Shown piece by piece: positions 33,906 through 45,800 of a stretch of DNA of 64,000 nt (position 1 is the stretch's first letter; the number at the start of each line of letters is the position of its first letter). The stretch comes from Letharia columbiana (Eukaryota; Ascomycota; Lecanoromycetes; Lecanorales; Parmeliaceae), in contig NW_023501075.1 in NCBI RefSeq assembly GCF_014066305.1, positions 62,001-126,000 on the forward strand, given 5' to 3'. The position numbers and the translations under genes are program-made. The notes below the pieces were generated by a model. The model was not told where the DNA came from. It saw nothing but the letters and a program-made list of their open reading frames with translations, and made no database searches.

Positions 33906-34886
33906 ATGCGGCACGTCTCAACCCTCTTCTCGATTCTCTTCGCTTTCTGCGCCTTTGGCAACGCATCACGTTTTGCGCCCGCTCAACGATCAAGACTCGG
34001 TCCCCGAAAAAGTTGCCCAGCTACTTATACATCGGAAACAATCGACGGAGAACAACACTGCGTCGCACCACGCTCAGATGATTACAGAAGGGAAATCGTC
34101 AACGGAGTACCACCAGAAGGCGTCCGTGCCAACCCCTCCAGAAACCCAGCCCAACAATCCGCCGTCGCAGCCGAAAGAGCCACAGTCAGCGCCACCGAGG
34201 CCCTAATAATCTCTCAAAACAACCAAGGCGTCAGCGCCGGCGCCGTCGTCCCGGCGAACCCCGACCCCTGCGGCCCTCCGACCGGCCAGGCGCCGGGTGT
34301 CGCGGGCTCCCTGTCGACGTGCCATGCGAATGTCAGCGTGGCGGATTTGGGTCAGCCAAGCTATTATGGCGTGCAGTGCACGAATGACAATTCGGGGTTT
34401 ACACTCGAGCAGGGGACTTGCTCGGATTCTTTGCTCACGGTATGCGATCAGATTTCGGGCCAGTGGGGGGTGCAGTATCAGGATACCGATACGTGGATTT
34501 GGTCGACGGAGGATGGGAACTGTACGTTTGGGTATTGGTGGGTTTTCCCAATTTTCTTAGGAGCACTGGCTCTTGATGCTGTTTTCACGACCCGACCTCC
34601 GCCTTTTCAGGAGAATCCTACTGATGGTGAGGATATCAATAGGTTGCCCAAAGGTGGTGCACCGCCTCCATCAGTCGGAAGGTGCCAAGAGCAGATCACC
34701 AGCGTCATTAGCCAGTCTTGCGCGGGACCTGTGTTCAATGCTGGAGGGGTCAATGTAAAAAAATTTCCCAGCGCCGGCGCGTCTAATACTTCGTCGACGG
34801 GGTTGCCGGTGGATCCCATGTATCCGAGTTATGTCATGATGCCTTTCAAGAGCTATTGCGGGATTAACGTCATGGATAATTGCTGA
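33906..34886 (+). CDS. Secreted protein, unknown function
   Basis: A 326-codon open frame with signal peptide MRHVSTLFSILFAFCAFGNA and scattered cysteines (KSCPATY, QHCVAP, PDPCGPP, STCHANV, VQCTNDN, GTCSDSL, TVCDQIS, GNCTFGY, GRCQEQI, QSCAGPV, KSYCGIN, MDNC at the end), suggesting an extracellular disulfide-rich chain. A 69-bp stretch, 34542-34610, begins GTTTTC and ends TTTTCAG; its length is a multiple of three, so it may be an intron or be translated as a hydrophobic VFPIFLGALALDAVF insert. I lean to intron, because the insert interrupts an otherwise hydrophilic secreted chain. The family is not recognised. Confidence 0.7.
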   Translation: MRHVSTLFSILFAFCAFGNASRFAPAQRSRLGPRKSCPATYTSETIDGEQHCVAPRSDDYRREIVNGVPPEGVRANPSRNPAQQSAVAAERATVSATEALIISQNNQGVSAGAVVPANPDPCGPPTGQAPGVAGSLSTCHANVSVADLGQPSYYGVQCTNDNSGFTLEQGTCSDSLLTVCDQISGQWGVQYQDTDTWIWSTEDGNCTFGYWWVFPIFLGALALDAVFTTRPPPFQENPTDGEDINRLPKGGAPPPSVGRCQEQITSVISQSCAGPVFNAGGVNVKKFPSAGASNTSSTGLPVDPMYPSYVMMPFKSYCGINVMDNC

Positions 34887-35245
34887 GTGGGTGGAGTTGG
34901 GCGATCATGGGAAGGCGGTGCTTGTGTGTGTAGATGGACGGGAAGGTCACGAAGGTGGATCTCAATGAGTGTGATTTCGGTGACTGCTAACAGATCTAAA
35001 TTACGGTGTTGTAACAAATAGCAAATCTCAAGCGCAGGTTCGTAAGCCGTAAGCCAAATGGCGGATGTGAACATGAAAGACATCCAATACTGTAATGACG
35101 GTTCCCTGCCCTGTTTCCATAGTCGGACCCAGCATAGAACGAAAGAGTGCTTGTGTCCCCCAAGCGTTCTCCTCCCCGCCTTCCCTTCCATGGGCACACC
35201 AACTCTTTTTTCCATGAGCCCGGTCGCCATCTCCTGCTCACACTT
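34887..35245. other. Convergent 3' intergenic region
   Basis: About 360 bp between two converging genes. Frames here are shadows. No repeat or RNA is recognised. Confidence 0.5.
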
Positions 35246-37691
35246 TCACTCGCTCTTCACCTCTTTCGCCATCTTGGGCAGCGTCCCATACACCCTATTC
35301 GGCTTGATAGGCGTCCCTCTCACATCCTTCTCGTCCACATTGCCGAACACAAGTTCCAAGTGCTCGCCGTCCCCCTCGTCATCACGAATCGCCAAGACGC
35401 GAACTGGGAGTTTGAAGATATTCAGTTCCATGATACCAGCGCAGGTGTTCTTCAGGAGAGTGGTGGGGGTGGAGTTCATGGCTAGTGCTGTCACTTCGCC
35501 AATGGAGTCCCAGCAGGTGGAAGAGATACCTAAGTAGTCAGTATTAGAATACAATGCCAGGGTATGAGGGGGCTCTTACCAGAGATTCCGGCATATAAAA
35601 CGAGACTGAGAGCAGTGATACAATAGGTAAGTAGAAAGGAGATCGCAACTTTCGGCGATGCACCACGGATATTGTAGGCATAACCGTTGATCGTAGAATC
35701 GACGCGGAGCTTCACCCAGTCTTTGCTTTCCTCTGGGTCAACGACAAATATGTCCCCCTTACCGGAGAACCAGTAGTTTCCATCCCATTCGCTTGAACCG
35801 TCAGATTTCACGATCGTTTTGAGATTTCCCTGAAGTGTACTGGTGGCCCCAATGCTTGCGAGACCGTTGGCTAGAAGCCCAGCTAACGCCCATTCCGCTG
35901 TTGTTACTTGTTGTTTGGAACTCAGCTCTCTGGCAGGTAAATTAGTAGACATAAGCGCATCGATCACGTTTGTGTTTAAGGCTGGTACGAAAGGATTCAG
36001 ATAGTTTGCCCAAGCCTCGGTAACTGTAATCGGCTTTTCAGGAAAAAAAGGCGGAATATAATAGACAACACTGCCAGCAGCTAGATTCTCATCTCTGGGT
36101 TCTATGTTGTAATGAGGAGCGTCTTGATTGAGTGGTGTTGGGTCAATGGCAGACGGGTCGATAACACTTGTCGTGAAAGATGTACCGCCAGCAAATGACG
36201 AGGTCTTTATGAAGGAAGAACCCCAACCGGCGCCAAGGTTGCAAATTAGAACCTCTTGGGTCGAGTTCACGGTTGACCCAGGAAGTAAAATGACAGCCCC
36301 GATTGCAGAGCCATTGAAGGAGTCTTGCGGTAATTCGACCCATTTGAGCCGACTCTCTTCGAGGGGCCCAGGGGTACCAAGGATTTGATTTTTTGTAATG
36401 CCAGGGTACACAAATGCATAGATGCCCAACCTTGAATCGTTGTATTCGGCTTGATTTAACATCAAGTTTGGCTGACCCCCCAGAGAAGTTGGAAAAGCAA
36501 CCGCACTATCATCATTTGGACCACGGATTACGTCGGTCATACATGAAGCTATAGTGTAGGGTTGATAGTAATCGTTACTGATGGCGTGTGCTGCATCTTG
36601 TTGTCGTAAAATGCTGCCGTGTCCGCTCGTGGAGACGTTAGATACCACGTCGGCCCAGAGCTCTCCAGTTTCAGTCAAAGCATCTGCAATCACTGATTGT
36701 TGTGTAGTTGCCATAACTAGGCCCGGACCATTACCTTCTGGTAGAATATACCCGCTGCCGAATGTAAGACGCCGCTGCGAACCATGGCCTGGCACTCCTA
36801 CCCAGTCAGGGCTACCGACCAATCCAATCAAAGTCTCATACTTGGGTTCTAGAGTGTGGACGGTAGTGTAGATAAAGTTCTGGACCGCTTCCCATCCATG
36901 AAAAGGACATGCAAAAGTGTAGATATCCGAGATATTTGCATTCAGGCATTGCTTCGGCACGACAGAAGCATTAGTGCTAGGAGATGATCAGCATCGATAT
37001 CGCATGCATTGAGACTAAGAACGGGATTTACTGACCGACTTGGCCAAAGGCTATCAGAGGTTACGTTGATCCAAATGTGAGTACTTCCAGCTGGCCAGTA
37101 ATCCAATCTGGGGACAAGAAGGATAGCACTTGACGGTCCGGCAACAGCGGCAAGAAAGACTGATGCAGTAACCACGACCAATAGACGTAGTTTGCTTTTC
37201 AAAGAGATATTTTTCGAGCAAACGGTGCCCCAGAACTCCATAGACCAGAGGTAACTAGCTTGCGAGACTTGAAGGCCGGAAAAAAGTGCGCCGAACGGTA
37301 TACCATCCCCAAGCATCAACTCGTATCTCACGTACGAGAAGATGACAGCGGATAGCGACGCCTCGATAGCTATTTCGTGTATTTTAGCTCCAAACTGATA
37401 GTAAGCCTGATTGTAGATAGCATATCCCACGAAGTAGGTGTTCCAGTTCAACACGATCTCCCACAAGGCCACACCCACCGGGACGATATGGATCAGAGCT
37501 CGCAGTAAAGCTGTCGTCCGGCTCCTACGTATGGCGATCTTGGTCGGCTCGGTGTATCCTTTTCCCACTGTTTTGTGACGCAGAAACACAAAGAAAGAAA
37601 ATATGACATTGAGACCTAGAGCTCGGCATAGTGTCTGACTGCTGTCCTGTAGCAGCTTTCTGGGACGTTTCATGACTTGGGAGAGAGCCAT
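35246..37691 (-). CDS. Large polytopic membrane protein with extracellular domain, unknown function
   Basis: Exons 37691-37036, 36976-35580 and 35529-35246 (introns 59 and 50 bp) give 778 residues. The N-terminal ~220 residues have several membrane spans (LGLNVIFSFFVFL; LIHIVPVGVALWEIVL; SAVIFSYVRYELML; LLVVVTASVFLAAVAG). A long ectodomain with Asn-x-Ser/Thr sequons and Trp/Gly-rich stretches follows, then one more span near the end of exon 2 (VAISFLLTYCITALSLVLYAG) and a ~95-residue hydrophilic tail. I know this arrangement from uncharacterised fungal membrane proteins only. The start is uncertain: the open frame extends upstream to 37787 without an ATG, and tatacag at 37727-37733 (antisense) may be an acceptor of an unseen first exon. 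Confidence 0.7.
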
Positions 37692-39071
37692 TGAGAAAGT
37701 TACCAGGGAGGAAAAGAGAGCGATCCCCCTGTATAAGGCTTCAGCAAGTTGGCGTAACAGGTGAGAGAATACTCCAGACCAACACACCGATCAAGTAAGT
37801 TTGGCTGTGGCTTTTCGCTCAAGGGTTCACCCTTTGAGAGAACCTTTGAGGAAACCAAACGAATACTTTCCCTAGATAGAGGGAGCAGAGATTTTGACAA
37901 GGTTAAGGGTTCATGGGACTGGTGCATAGCGAGTCTTATAGACATTGTTGGCGGAGCCAGACGCTCTCTGGCCCATCGTCTTTCCCACCACACTCTATCA
38001 ACTGGGACACTCTGAGACACCAGTCGTATTGGCAAAAGTATCCATGGGGCATACAATTCGGAGATGGGCTCTGCAGTTGCGCAGAGGAGTTTCAGCCCCG
38101 CATGGTCGGGCGTCAGGACTCCACCTTAGGCGTGACAGAGTAGAAGTGTACCTTTCAACGCAGTCGGTGATCCTCCACGTTCGAAGTCTGCATTTGATCA
38201 ACATGTCGTTGGGTTGTGTGACAAAATTGCAGGAAGGAGCAATAACCGTCAACGATATTGGATAAATTGGGAAGAACTGCGCACACATATAGGCGTGGTG
38301 GATTTTTGACGTGCATTGTCGGCACAGATGAGTAGAAGCGCAGCATAATCCGCGATGGATACCACGGACCAGTATGCCCTGCCGAGTTATTGATTAAGGC
38401 GTGCACCGAGCTGGCATCTTGCAGGTTACGGGTTGCGGTATTCCGCCTAGCTTGCAAGGATAAAGCAATAGTGAGAGGCAATGTTTGATGCAGAAGAAGT
38501 GGCGACTAATTAAAGGGGAAAAAGGGTGATACGCAACCCTCAGCCCGAATTGAAGCGTTTCTATTATTGATAGCAAATCTCTCGATTCTCTGGATGGGAG
38601 GGATGAGGCTGTGGACTATGCATGCAGCTAAGATACGCTGGCAAAGGATATTTGTTCCTCTAAGAAGAGTGGGGGATGCTGCATGACAGCGCTAGTGTCG
38701 ATGGGGAAATTGCCAGAAAGAGCTCAATTGGTCCGCGTCTGTCAGCCAATTGGTGAGGCTGCATGAGCGCCAAAAGGTTTTTCTCGCTGAGACGTGGCAA
38801 CTTACCAGCTGGTGGTCCTTGAGGACCATAAGAAAAGTGGGTCTCTGTGATCTGAAATTCTCGGAATCCTGCCTATGCAAACGTGGACGGACAACGGATT
38901 GATTTCAGGACAATGCATTAACCAAATTGTAGCTTTTCTCAATAAGGCTTCGAAGGCTTAGACCTTGAGTACAAGGGTCTCAAGCGTCCGATCTCACCTA
39001 TCTAATGGACGAGATTGTCGTGAAGTCTAAGCTAGAGGGAGCCGTTTACGTGCTCATTCGACGATCATAGC
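37692..39071. other. Intergenic
   Basis: About 1.4 kb. Open frames are short and without motif. The 5' end of the membrane-protein gene may have an extra exon in 37734-38060. Nothing else is seen. Confidence 0.4.
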
Positions 39072-39785
39072 CTAGCGGACACGCAAACTTGTTCTCATCA
39101 GATGGGCATTTCCTTCGGCATCTAGACTAGCACCGTTGGAAATAAGGCGCTCCACGATCATCTTATTCTCAGAATTGCAAGCCGTGCAAAGGGCGCATCC
39201 GGTGCGTATGATCTTCGTGTTGGGATCGGCTCCCGCATCGAGCGAGGCAGCAACAGTTGCTGCATCGCCTATTCTCGAGCCCTTCAGCCATGGCCGCGAA
39301 AGCTTAATCTCAGTCACCGTAATCTGAAAGAGATGAGTAGCACGCCCAGGCTCAGGGGAAAGGAAGTCACTTCTAACAAAAACCGAACGCCAGCCCACGG
39401 TAAAGCTGCGTGGCCTGGGTTGCACTGCATAGCTATGTCGTTTATATCTTTGGATCTTTGAGCCCAAGATATGGTCTTTCCGGAGATGTCGCAAAAAATA
39501 ATCGCTTCCCCGTTCTGCCTCTTGTACTTCCAGCGCTTCCGCAGACAGCGAGCTTTTTTTCCCCTGTGCGACCCTTGAAGCAGCAATCACAATGTAGTAT
39601 TTGCTTGAGTTACTAAAATTAAGAGTCGTCTTGATATCGTCATCAAGCTGGGCAAGAGCCTTGTCCCAGAGACTCCAAGAGCCTGGCGTGATGGCCGGGC
39701 ACTGGGGAGGCCTGACGGAACAGACATGAGGTGCGTGGATTTTAGAGGATGCAATCAAAAGTCGACGAGCATTGATGCATATCAC
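39072..39785 (-). pseudogene. Relic of a NACHT/STAND-type protein: N-terminal domain plus ankyrin repeats, no NTPase
   Basis: The frame opens with SWSLWDKALAQLDDDIKTTLNF, typical of the N-terminal helical domain of fungal NACHT/ankyrin immune-like proteins. In a run of seven A (plus-strand T at 39554-39560) the frame slips: with six A it continues as KKARCLRKRWKYKR then GEAIIFCDISGKTISWAQR and GHAALPWAGVRFLLEV, which occurs in the same family. The original frame resumes at GSRIGDAATVAASLDAGADP and ERLISNGASLDAEG, two ankyrin units, and ends at 39072. No P-loop or NACHT core lies between, so this is a deleted, frameshifted remnant. The A run could also be a sequencing slip, but the missing NTPase could not. 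Confidence 0.6.
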
Positions 39786-40315
39786 CCAAGACGAATGTGC
39801 TTATAAATAATTCGTGATGAAGTACAATCAAGGCCACGATTGTTGTAGAGAAGGCGGATCTGACTCAGCCGGTCAAGATATTGGGGCCGGTCTTTAGCGC
39901 GTGCAAAAGGGACTGCAAAGTTTGGCATCGCGACATGATCCTGCCTTACTGACCCCACCATCATCACTTGTAAAGCTACTTCTTGACTGATGGGGGATAA
40001 GAAAAGTTGAAATACGTCAGTGGGGGTCGGGATGACATCGTGATGCCAAGCTTGGCAGTCAGTTTCTCGCGCTAACTGAGCCGCTGGTGAGGTGAGGGCG
40101 ACCCGCGCCTCTGCCCATTTCCGCCTATTTTCGCCTACAGGTAGCATGAGCAGAATGAATGCCCGGATAATACGCAAAATTCTTGCGTCAGACAGTCTAC
40201 AGATATCCCATTTCGATACTGCCTCCAAGATCGCATCCGGATGCTTTTTGCAAGTTCCCGTCGACGATAATGCATAGCAAACTGACTTTGTGGATGACCT
40301 TGCTGAATCAAACAT
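39782..40315 (-). CDS. Hypothetical protein, unassigned
   Basis: A 177-codon frame from ATG 40315 that ends four bases into the start of the STAND relic. Composition is plausible for a soluble protein (RIIRAFILLMLPVGENRRKW; DVFQLFLSPISQEVALQVMM), but I recognise no domain. It may be a 5' exon of the adjacent relic or unrelated to it. Confidence 0.3.
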   Translation of the reverse strand: MFDSARSSTKSVCYALSSTGTCKKHPDAILEAVSKWDICRLSDARILRIIRAFILLMLPVGENRRKWAEARVALTSPAAQLARETDCQAWHHDVIPTPTDVFQLFLSPISQEVALQVMMVGSVRQDHVAMPNFAVPFARAKDRPQYLDRLSQIRLLYNNRGLDCTSSRIIYKHIRLG

Positions 40316-40461
40316 TCCGTGGTAACTTATAGCTTCTTGAATATCTGTGGAGTGGCCCACCCTTTTATTAATTTGCACGTGAAGGCTTTTGTTCAAGCTG
40401 ATCTACCGAAGTCTCCTCCGCTTTTGGGTCAAAGTTGACTGTTTCAGGACTTTCAACAAGC

Positions 40462-41286
40462 ATGGAAGTCTCCAGCGCCTCGCATCCACAAGGCCACTTC
40501 CCCTTTATGTCCCTACCCTTGGAGCTCCGCCGGAAGGTCTACTACTTTGTAGTCACTAGGACACGTCCAATCAAGCTTAAGATCAATTACCACGGACTTG
40601 CTACCACCGATACCATAGGTCCAGGCCGGGTCAGAATGTACACCGCCCAGGACTTCCGAATGCTGGAAACCAACATTGAGTTCCGCAAAGAGTTGAGCAA
40701 CGCACTGTACGCCAAGAGTACCTTCGATCTTTCTCTGTGGTGGCAGGAGACCGAGAAAGGAACTAGATTGTTCCAGATTGATCCTAGACGAATCAGGATC
40801 TGTCGACTCTTCATTCACAACCTGGCAAATACCATCTACACTCCCCACAGAGATGTGTGGGGTGGAGCTTTCCCGCTGTACTGGCACCATCATCTCCGAG
40901 CCTTTGTTGCTACCCTTGTCTTCAATGGGCATCAGATTGAATCCATGTTAGTCGAGTGTGAGGAACAAGATTCGAATTGGCTCCTGGAGTGCCTACGGCC
41001 AATGGCTATGCTAAGAAGCTTCGGCTTGGTACATTTCCGCTCTTGTCGTCGCGAGGTACATCCTTACTTCCGATTTCTCGAAGCCTATATGATGAGCGAT
41101 CGCGATGTGCCTTTCAGAGATTGGCAAGGATTTCGGAAGCAAACTGAACCGTGGCGCCCGCATTTTCTTTCCGAGGAAGCAAGAAGGGGTCCGCCACCAC
41201 GAAGCACAGACATGACGGACGAAGGCGTGACGAAATCGAAGGAAGAGATGGAGGCTACGGCGAGGACTCTGTATGCGATACTTTAG
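40462..41286 (+). CDS. F-box-like (LPxELRxxIYxF) protein, copy A
   Basis: An uninterrupted 274-codon frame from ATG 40462 (MEVSSASHPQGHF); the longer frame upstream lacks an ATG. The N-terminal FMSLPLELRRKVYYF is the short F-box-like/2EXR helix pair common in expanded fungal families of unknown role; true F-box proteins recruit substrates to SCF ubiquitin ligases. Later blocks FVATLVFNGHQ, LLVECE-like MLVECEEQD, HFRSCRREVHPYFRFLEAYMM match the next gene, so the two are tandem paralogs on the same strand 478 bp apart. No intron or lesion is seen. Confidence 0.7.
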   Translation: MEVSSASHPQGHFPFMSLPLELRRKVYYFVVTRTRPIKLKINYHGLATTDTIGPGRVRMYTAQDFRMLETNIEFRKELSNALYAKSTFDLSLWWQETEKGTRLFQIDPRRIRICRLFIHNLANTIYTPHRDVWGGAFPLYWHHHLRAFVATLVFNGHQIESMLVECEEQDSNWLLECLRPMAMLRSFGLVHFRSCRREVHPYFRFLEAYMMSDRDVPFRDWQGFRKQTEPWRPHFLSEEARRGPPPRSTDMTDEGVTKSKEEMEATARTLYAIL

Positions 41287-41764
41287 ATAGAAGATGAGAT
41301 GAGACCGCAGCAAGACTTGTAGTGTGGTCTTGCCGAAACGTAAATGCGTTTTCTCTGCAACTCTACTTGCCTAAAACTTAGATGATTTTGCGCATAATCA
41401 TTCCCTAACCACGATCTGACTTGCTTCCCAGTCATTGATGTGACCCATTTACTGTATCACGGTCTGAGAAAGTCTGCCTTTTTGTGTATGATGATTGCCT
41501 CGCTGGATGTAGTCATCTAGAATTAGTCTGTATCACGTGCGTCGGGAGCCACCTAACGTAGCCATGCTTTTCGTGACTTCTCGTCGCCGGTAATGTCGAG
41601 CAAAACGGACAGTTGGTTTGGCCCGACGCCACGCAGAACTTCGCAGTCGCCCAGTTGATGCTTCCGTTTTGAGCATCTATATAAGCTCTAGTCCCTTCTG
41701 TCGATCTTGCTTTGCAGAAGAAGATTGACGTTGAAATTGGTCGGACAAAATCATCTCGGTCCTA
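41287..41764. other. Intergenic between tandem paralogs
   Basis: 478 bp. A TATA-like box (tatataagctc) at about 41678-41688 lies some 80 bp upstream of the copy B start. Nothing else is recognised. Confidence 0.5.
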
Positions 41765-42682
41765 ATGTCAGAGGTAGTTATTTCAGAACAACCTGCAAAT
41801 GTGGATAATCCCTCCGCTTTCGACCGTCAGGGTGTCTTCCGATTCATGTCACTGCCACCGGAGCTTCGGCGAAAGATTTACTATTTCGCAATTGTCGAAC
41901 CCCATCCTCTACCGCTAATTGCGCGCTATGGCGTTTCAGACCACTACTCCGCATACTATGCTGTAGAAAAGGACTTGCGAATGCTAGAGACTTGCCGCGA
42001 GTTCCGTGCAGAGATGAAGAACTTGCCATACTCGGAAAATAGCTTCTCGTTCTCCATTCGACAGTCTGAGCTTGAGAAAGGAACTAAAATGTTCCCGGTA
42101 GACCTGACGCGAATTCAGAAATGTTATATCTCTGTCACAGAAATGAAGGGCTTGGGGGGAATCAGCGACGAGGACGACGAAGCCGTGCTCTACACCGGTG
42201 TTCAGGATATTCAGGACTTTGTGGCTACGCTGGTTTTCAAAGGCCACCAGATGAAGTACCTTTTGGTCGAGTGCGAGCCTCAAGATTGCCATTTTCTGGC
42301 GGTGAGCCTCAGTCCATTATCCATGCTGAGGAGGATCCGCTCGGTACGTTTTCGCTCCTGTCGAGCCGAAATGCATCATTACTTTCGTTTCCTGGAAGGT
42401 CTCATGATGGGTAGTTGGCCAGTACATTTCAGTGATTTAGTCGATTTCTGGGAGGACTACTCAATTGAGGACGACCTTTTGACACGCCCTGAAGAGTCGT
42501 GGCTTGTAGAAGGCCGTGATGTGGCGACGAAAGTGGTAGTCAAATCTGAAGCTCAGATGGAAGCTACAGCAAAGGATCTTTACTCAATTCTTGGCATAGA
42601 GCACGACTTCATACCCCAAGGCGAGTTGGATGAGACGTGTGCCTTCTGGCACGTTGGTAAAGAGAAGCTTTTGGTCACGTAA
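41765..42682 (+). CDS. F-box-like (LPxELRxxIYxF) protein, copy B
   Basis: An uninterrupted 305-codon frame from ATG 41765. FMSLPPELRRKIYYF near residue 27 repeats the N-terminal motif of the upstream gene, and FVATLVFKGHQMKYLLVECE, LSMLRRIRSVRFRSCRAEM, HYFRFLEGLMM and the tail EAQMEATAKDLYSIL align along the whole length with it. Copy B has an acidic insert (SDEDDEA) and ~30 extra C-terminal residues. A tandem duplication with substantial divergence is the simple reading. Function unknown. Confidence 0.7.
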   Translation: MSEVVISEQPANVDNPSAFDRQGVFRFMSLPPELRRKIYYFAIVEPHPLPLIARYGVSDHYSAYYAVEKDLRMLETCREFRAEMKNLPYSENSFSFSIRQSELEKGTKMFPVDLTRIQKCYISVTEMKGLGGISDEDDEAVLYTGVQDIQDFVATLVFKGHQMKYLLVECEPQDCHFLAVSLSPLSMLRRIRSVRFRSCRAEMHHYFRFLEGLMMGSWPVHFSDLVDFWEDYSIEDDLLTRPEESWLVEGRDVATKVVVKSEAQMEATAKDLYSILGIEHDFIPQGELDETCAFWHVGKEKLLVT

Positions 42683-42888
42683 AGCGGTTGACCCGCATTT
42701 CTAGCTTTTGAAGTAAGCATTGACTGGCATTAATAGGCGCTAGCGTTCCGACCGCGTTAACCGCCACCCTTCCGGGCGGCTATGAGGTTATCCAACTTTG
42801 TTACGTCATTGTGGGCGTATCTATTGGCATATTGAGACAGTCAGACTTATGTAACACAAAACTCTTGCCTCTCCGCATTAAGAAAACA

Positions 42889-45800
42889 TCAGTTGCTGCA
42901 TCCCCAGTACACAAGAAATATATACAACAGTAATAGCTCTCCGGCAATGATTGTGATCTTCATCGACGGGTGCCTCCTCGATGCCCGGGAATCACTCCCT
43001 GAGTCCTTGGCCACACCCGAAGCGGCTGCATTAGCGTTCATCCCCGGGGACCTACTAGTGCTTGTCCCATCGTTGCCTAGGCGAATACCCGAGGCAGCTA
43101 AACTCGCGGAAGATGATGCGGAACCTACCTCCTTTGAGGTCCCAATAGCCACGTCCGCGGAAGCTGAGTCATCTGTGGGTGCAGTTCTGCTAAGAGAAAC
43201 TACAATGGCATCAGAGTATGTGCTTGGCAGAACATTGGCAGACTGCTGATGTGAGAGGGAATGATCATCTGCAAGCGCAGTTTTGCTGGGGAGGCCTGCC
43301 ATGGTACCGGAGTCTGCGGTCCAAAAGCCTTCGCCGAAATTGAAGGCCGGCTTTGCTATTACGTCATCGTCATTCTGATTGCCCCCAGATGGTGGGTACT
43401 CTAAATCTTCTGGTTGAGATGACGGGTCGTGTTCTGAACCATTTGGTGTGGAATACTGTCCATCATCAGACTTTGCAGTTGGTGAGAGAGCATCGTCGAT
43501 GTTGGACGAATTTGTGGGCATGACATCGAAGGGGTCGAGCTCAAGGTCTGGGCCTTTGACCATTGAAACATCACCGTCGTTAGCTTCGGATTCTGCGGCT
43601 GGTGACTTGTTGGGGCGAGACATTGCGGAATCCTGTCCATGAGAATTCAACTGCTTCGATTGACCCATGAAAGAGTCCGGGATATTGGTATCAGGGTCTG
43701 CTACTTCTTCCCCCTGCGCGTTTGAGCTTGAAACGTCTATTCCAGTTGCGTCGAAGACAGTGGGGGTATAAGCATTTGGTTGATAATTCTCAGGATATTC
43801 GTTGCTCGAGTCAGCATCATTCGAAGAAGTGTCTGGAACGTTTTGCTGAGAGCGGTCTGGGCTTGAAGTGGCGGCCTTTGGGTCATCCGGATTTGAGACT
43901 TGGGGAGTAGAGCTTTGAGCCCCTTGGGGCTCATCATGACCATCTACTACTTGAGGGTTGATTTCTTGCGAGTCCGATGGTGGTGCTTTGGCCTGCTTTG
44001 GATCAAGATTTTCGGGCTTTGGTGAATCTGGCTTAGACGCATCGACGGGAGTAGTTTCGGGCTCAGGGGCGCTAGGTTTCATAACCTGCAGGTCTGCATT
44101 GTTCGAATTTGATTTGTGTATGTCGAAATCTTCGGAGTCTACGGCGTTAGGGTCTGTGATTTTCGGGTCTACTTGCTTTAGACCTGGACTTGAGGGATCT
44201 CCAACTTCAGAGCCACTCTCGCTCGTGCCTGGGTCTGATGGAGTAGATACTTTCTTATCATCTGGTGTAGAGGGATTTGGTGTCTTGCTTGGCTCATTCG
44301 CCCGAACGCCCGATGCCGGAGCAGCCACAGCAGTCACTGAGGCCGTGGGTTGGACTCGAGTAACCCGGGGAGTGAGAATTTCCGCGGGCTTCAAAGCTCT
44401 TGGTGGATCAACACCATTGAACAAGGCTGCTGGTATGATGCAACCGGATTTCGACCACTCAGGCAGAAGAGAGCTGAGACGGCGCGGTGGGGAGAGAACA
44501 GGCCGATAGGGTTCCCCAGGAGCAGGCTTGTACTCCACAGCGTACTAAAGCCTTGAGTTAGGATTTTTTTGGGCCTGTTGTGGTGTTGAAACTCACCATT
44601 ACGCTTTGGGGCGGGCATGGGAGATCTGCAAAATTGAACGATCTGATTGCTGCTTTTGGTGGAACATCTGCTCGTACCCAAGCTGGGATTTGAATGGTGG
44701 AAAGCTCTCCCGGCGCAAATGCAACTATAGTGTATGGGATCAGCTCACCGTCAGTTGACAGTGCACCGCATGCATCGGCCGCATAAAGGTCGCTGAATCC
44801 GACGCAAATGGATGGAGAGGTACTAAGGAATTAGTCAATATATCTACCACGGTCCAGAAAGGATTTATCCTACCATCTGAAGTTACCTATGGTGGCTATA
44901 GCCTCAGAGCTGGAGATATTACTAGCGGCTGTAATGTTACTTTGCCAGTAACCTCGGGCCATGATTATGTTCGTCGGTCCGCTCAGAGGGTTGGGAGCAC
45001 CAGCCAGAGCTTGTTGCGGAGGAAGTGTGATGCTGTTCACATCCTGACTACCGTTCTGTCCCCAAGGGTTCGTCTGGGCTTTCCAATAAGGAAAGCCTCT
45101 ATCATCGGTGACCAGGAGCTCTGTCACTGGGTTGTTGAAGTTTGAGCCGATAGTCGAGACGCAATCGCCATTCGCTCCGGAAACAGGCCAGTAATAGACG
45201 TCCACATTGCCACCAAACATCGTGCACTGTCCACAACATCCTACATTATTTGTTGTAGTAGCGATAGTATTCCAATCAATCATGTGTGTACTCCAGCCGT
45301 CGAATATCCGACCAGACCAGGTCCAGCGAAGTTGATCTGCGTGTTGGGTATGATACTCATAGAAGCTTTGGACGCATTCAGGCTGTCTCAACCAGTCTAA
45401 AAACTCGGGCAGTACTGCTGGAGAGGGTAGCCAAGGAGCGCATTCAAACTCGCGTGACCAAATGCAATGCGCGCCGTAGACCACGTTGTATAGTGTCCCT
45501 GAGTTATTGAAAAATAAATCGAGGGCTTCTGTCCGGTTGCCAGTGCACTGATTGTCCCAGAGTAGACACTGGTCCAGAAACTACAAGCCGAAGTGTCAGC
45601 CGTATTTTCTTTGGTGTATAAGACCTTGATCTGAAAATGGGCAGCTTACGTTGTTGTATATGTCCAACGACGGCCAAGGAGCCTGTTCCAGTGATGAATT
45701 CGGGCTACTATTAAGGCTTTGTCCAGTAGCGTTTAAAGATGGGCTAGAGGCTCCCAACACGCCTAGGCCTGTTTCATTGGAGAAGGGGCTGGAATTATTC

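Noticed and set aside
43958..44509. 183-codon plus-strand frame
   Set aside because: Antisense shadow of the Ser/Pro/Asp-rich stalk of the 42889-45922 gene.
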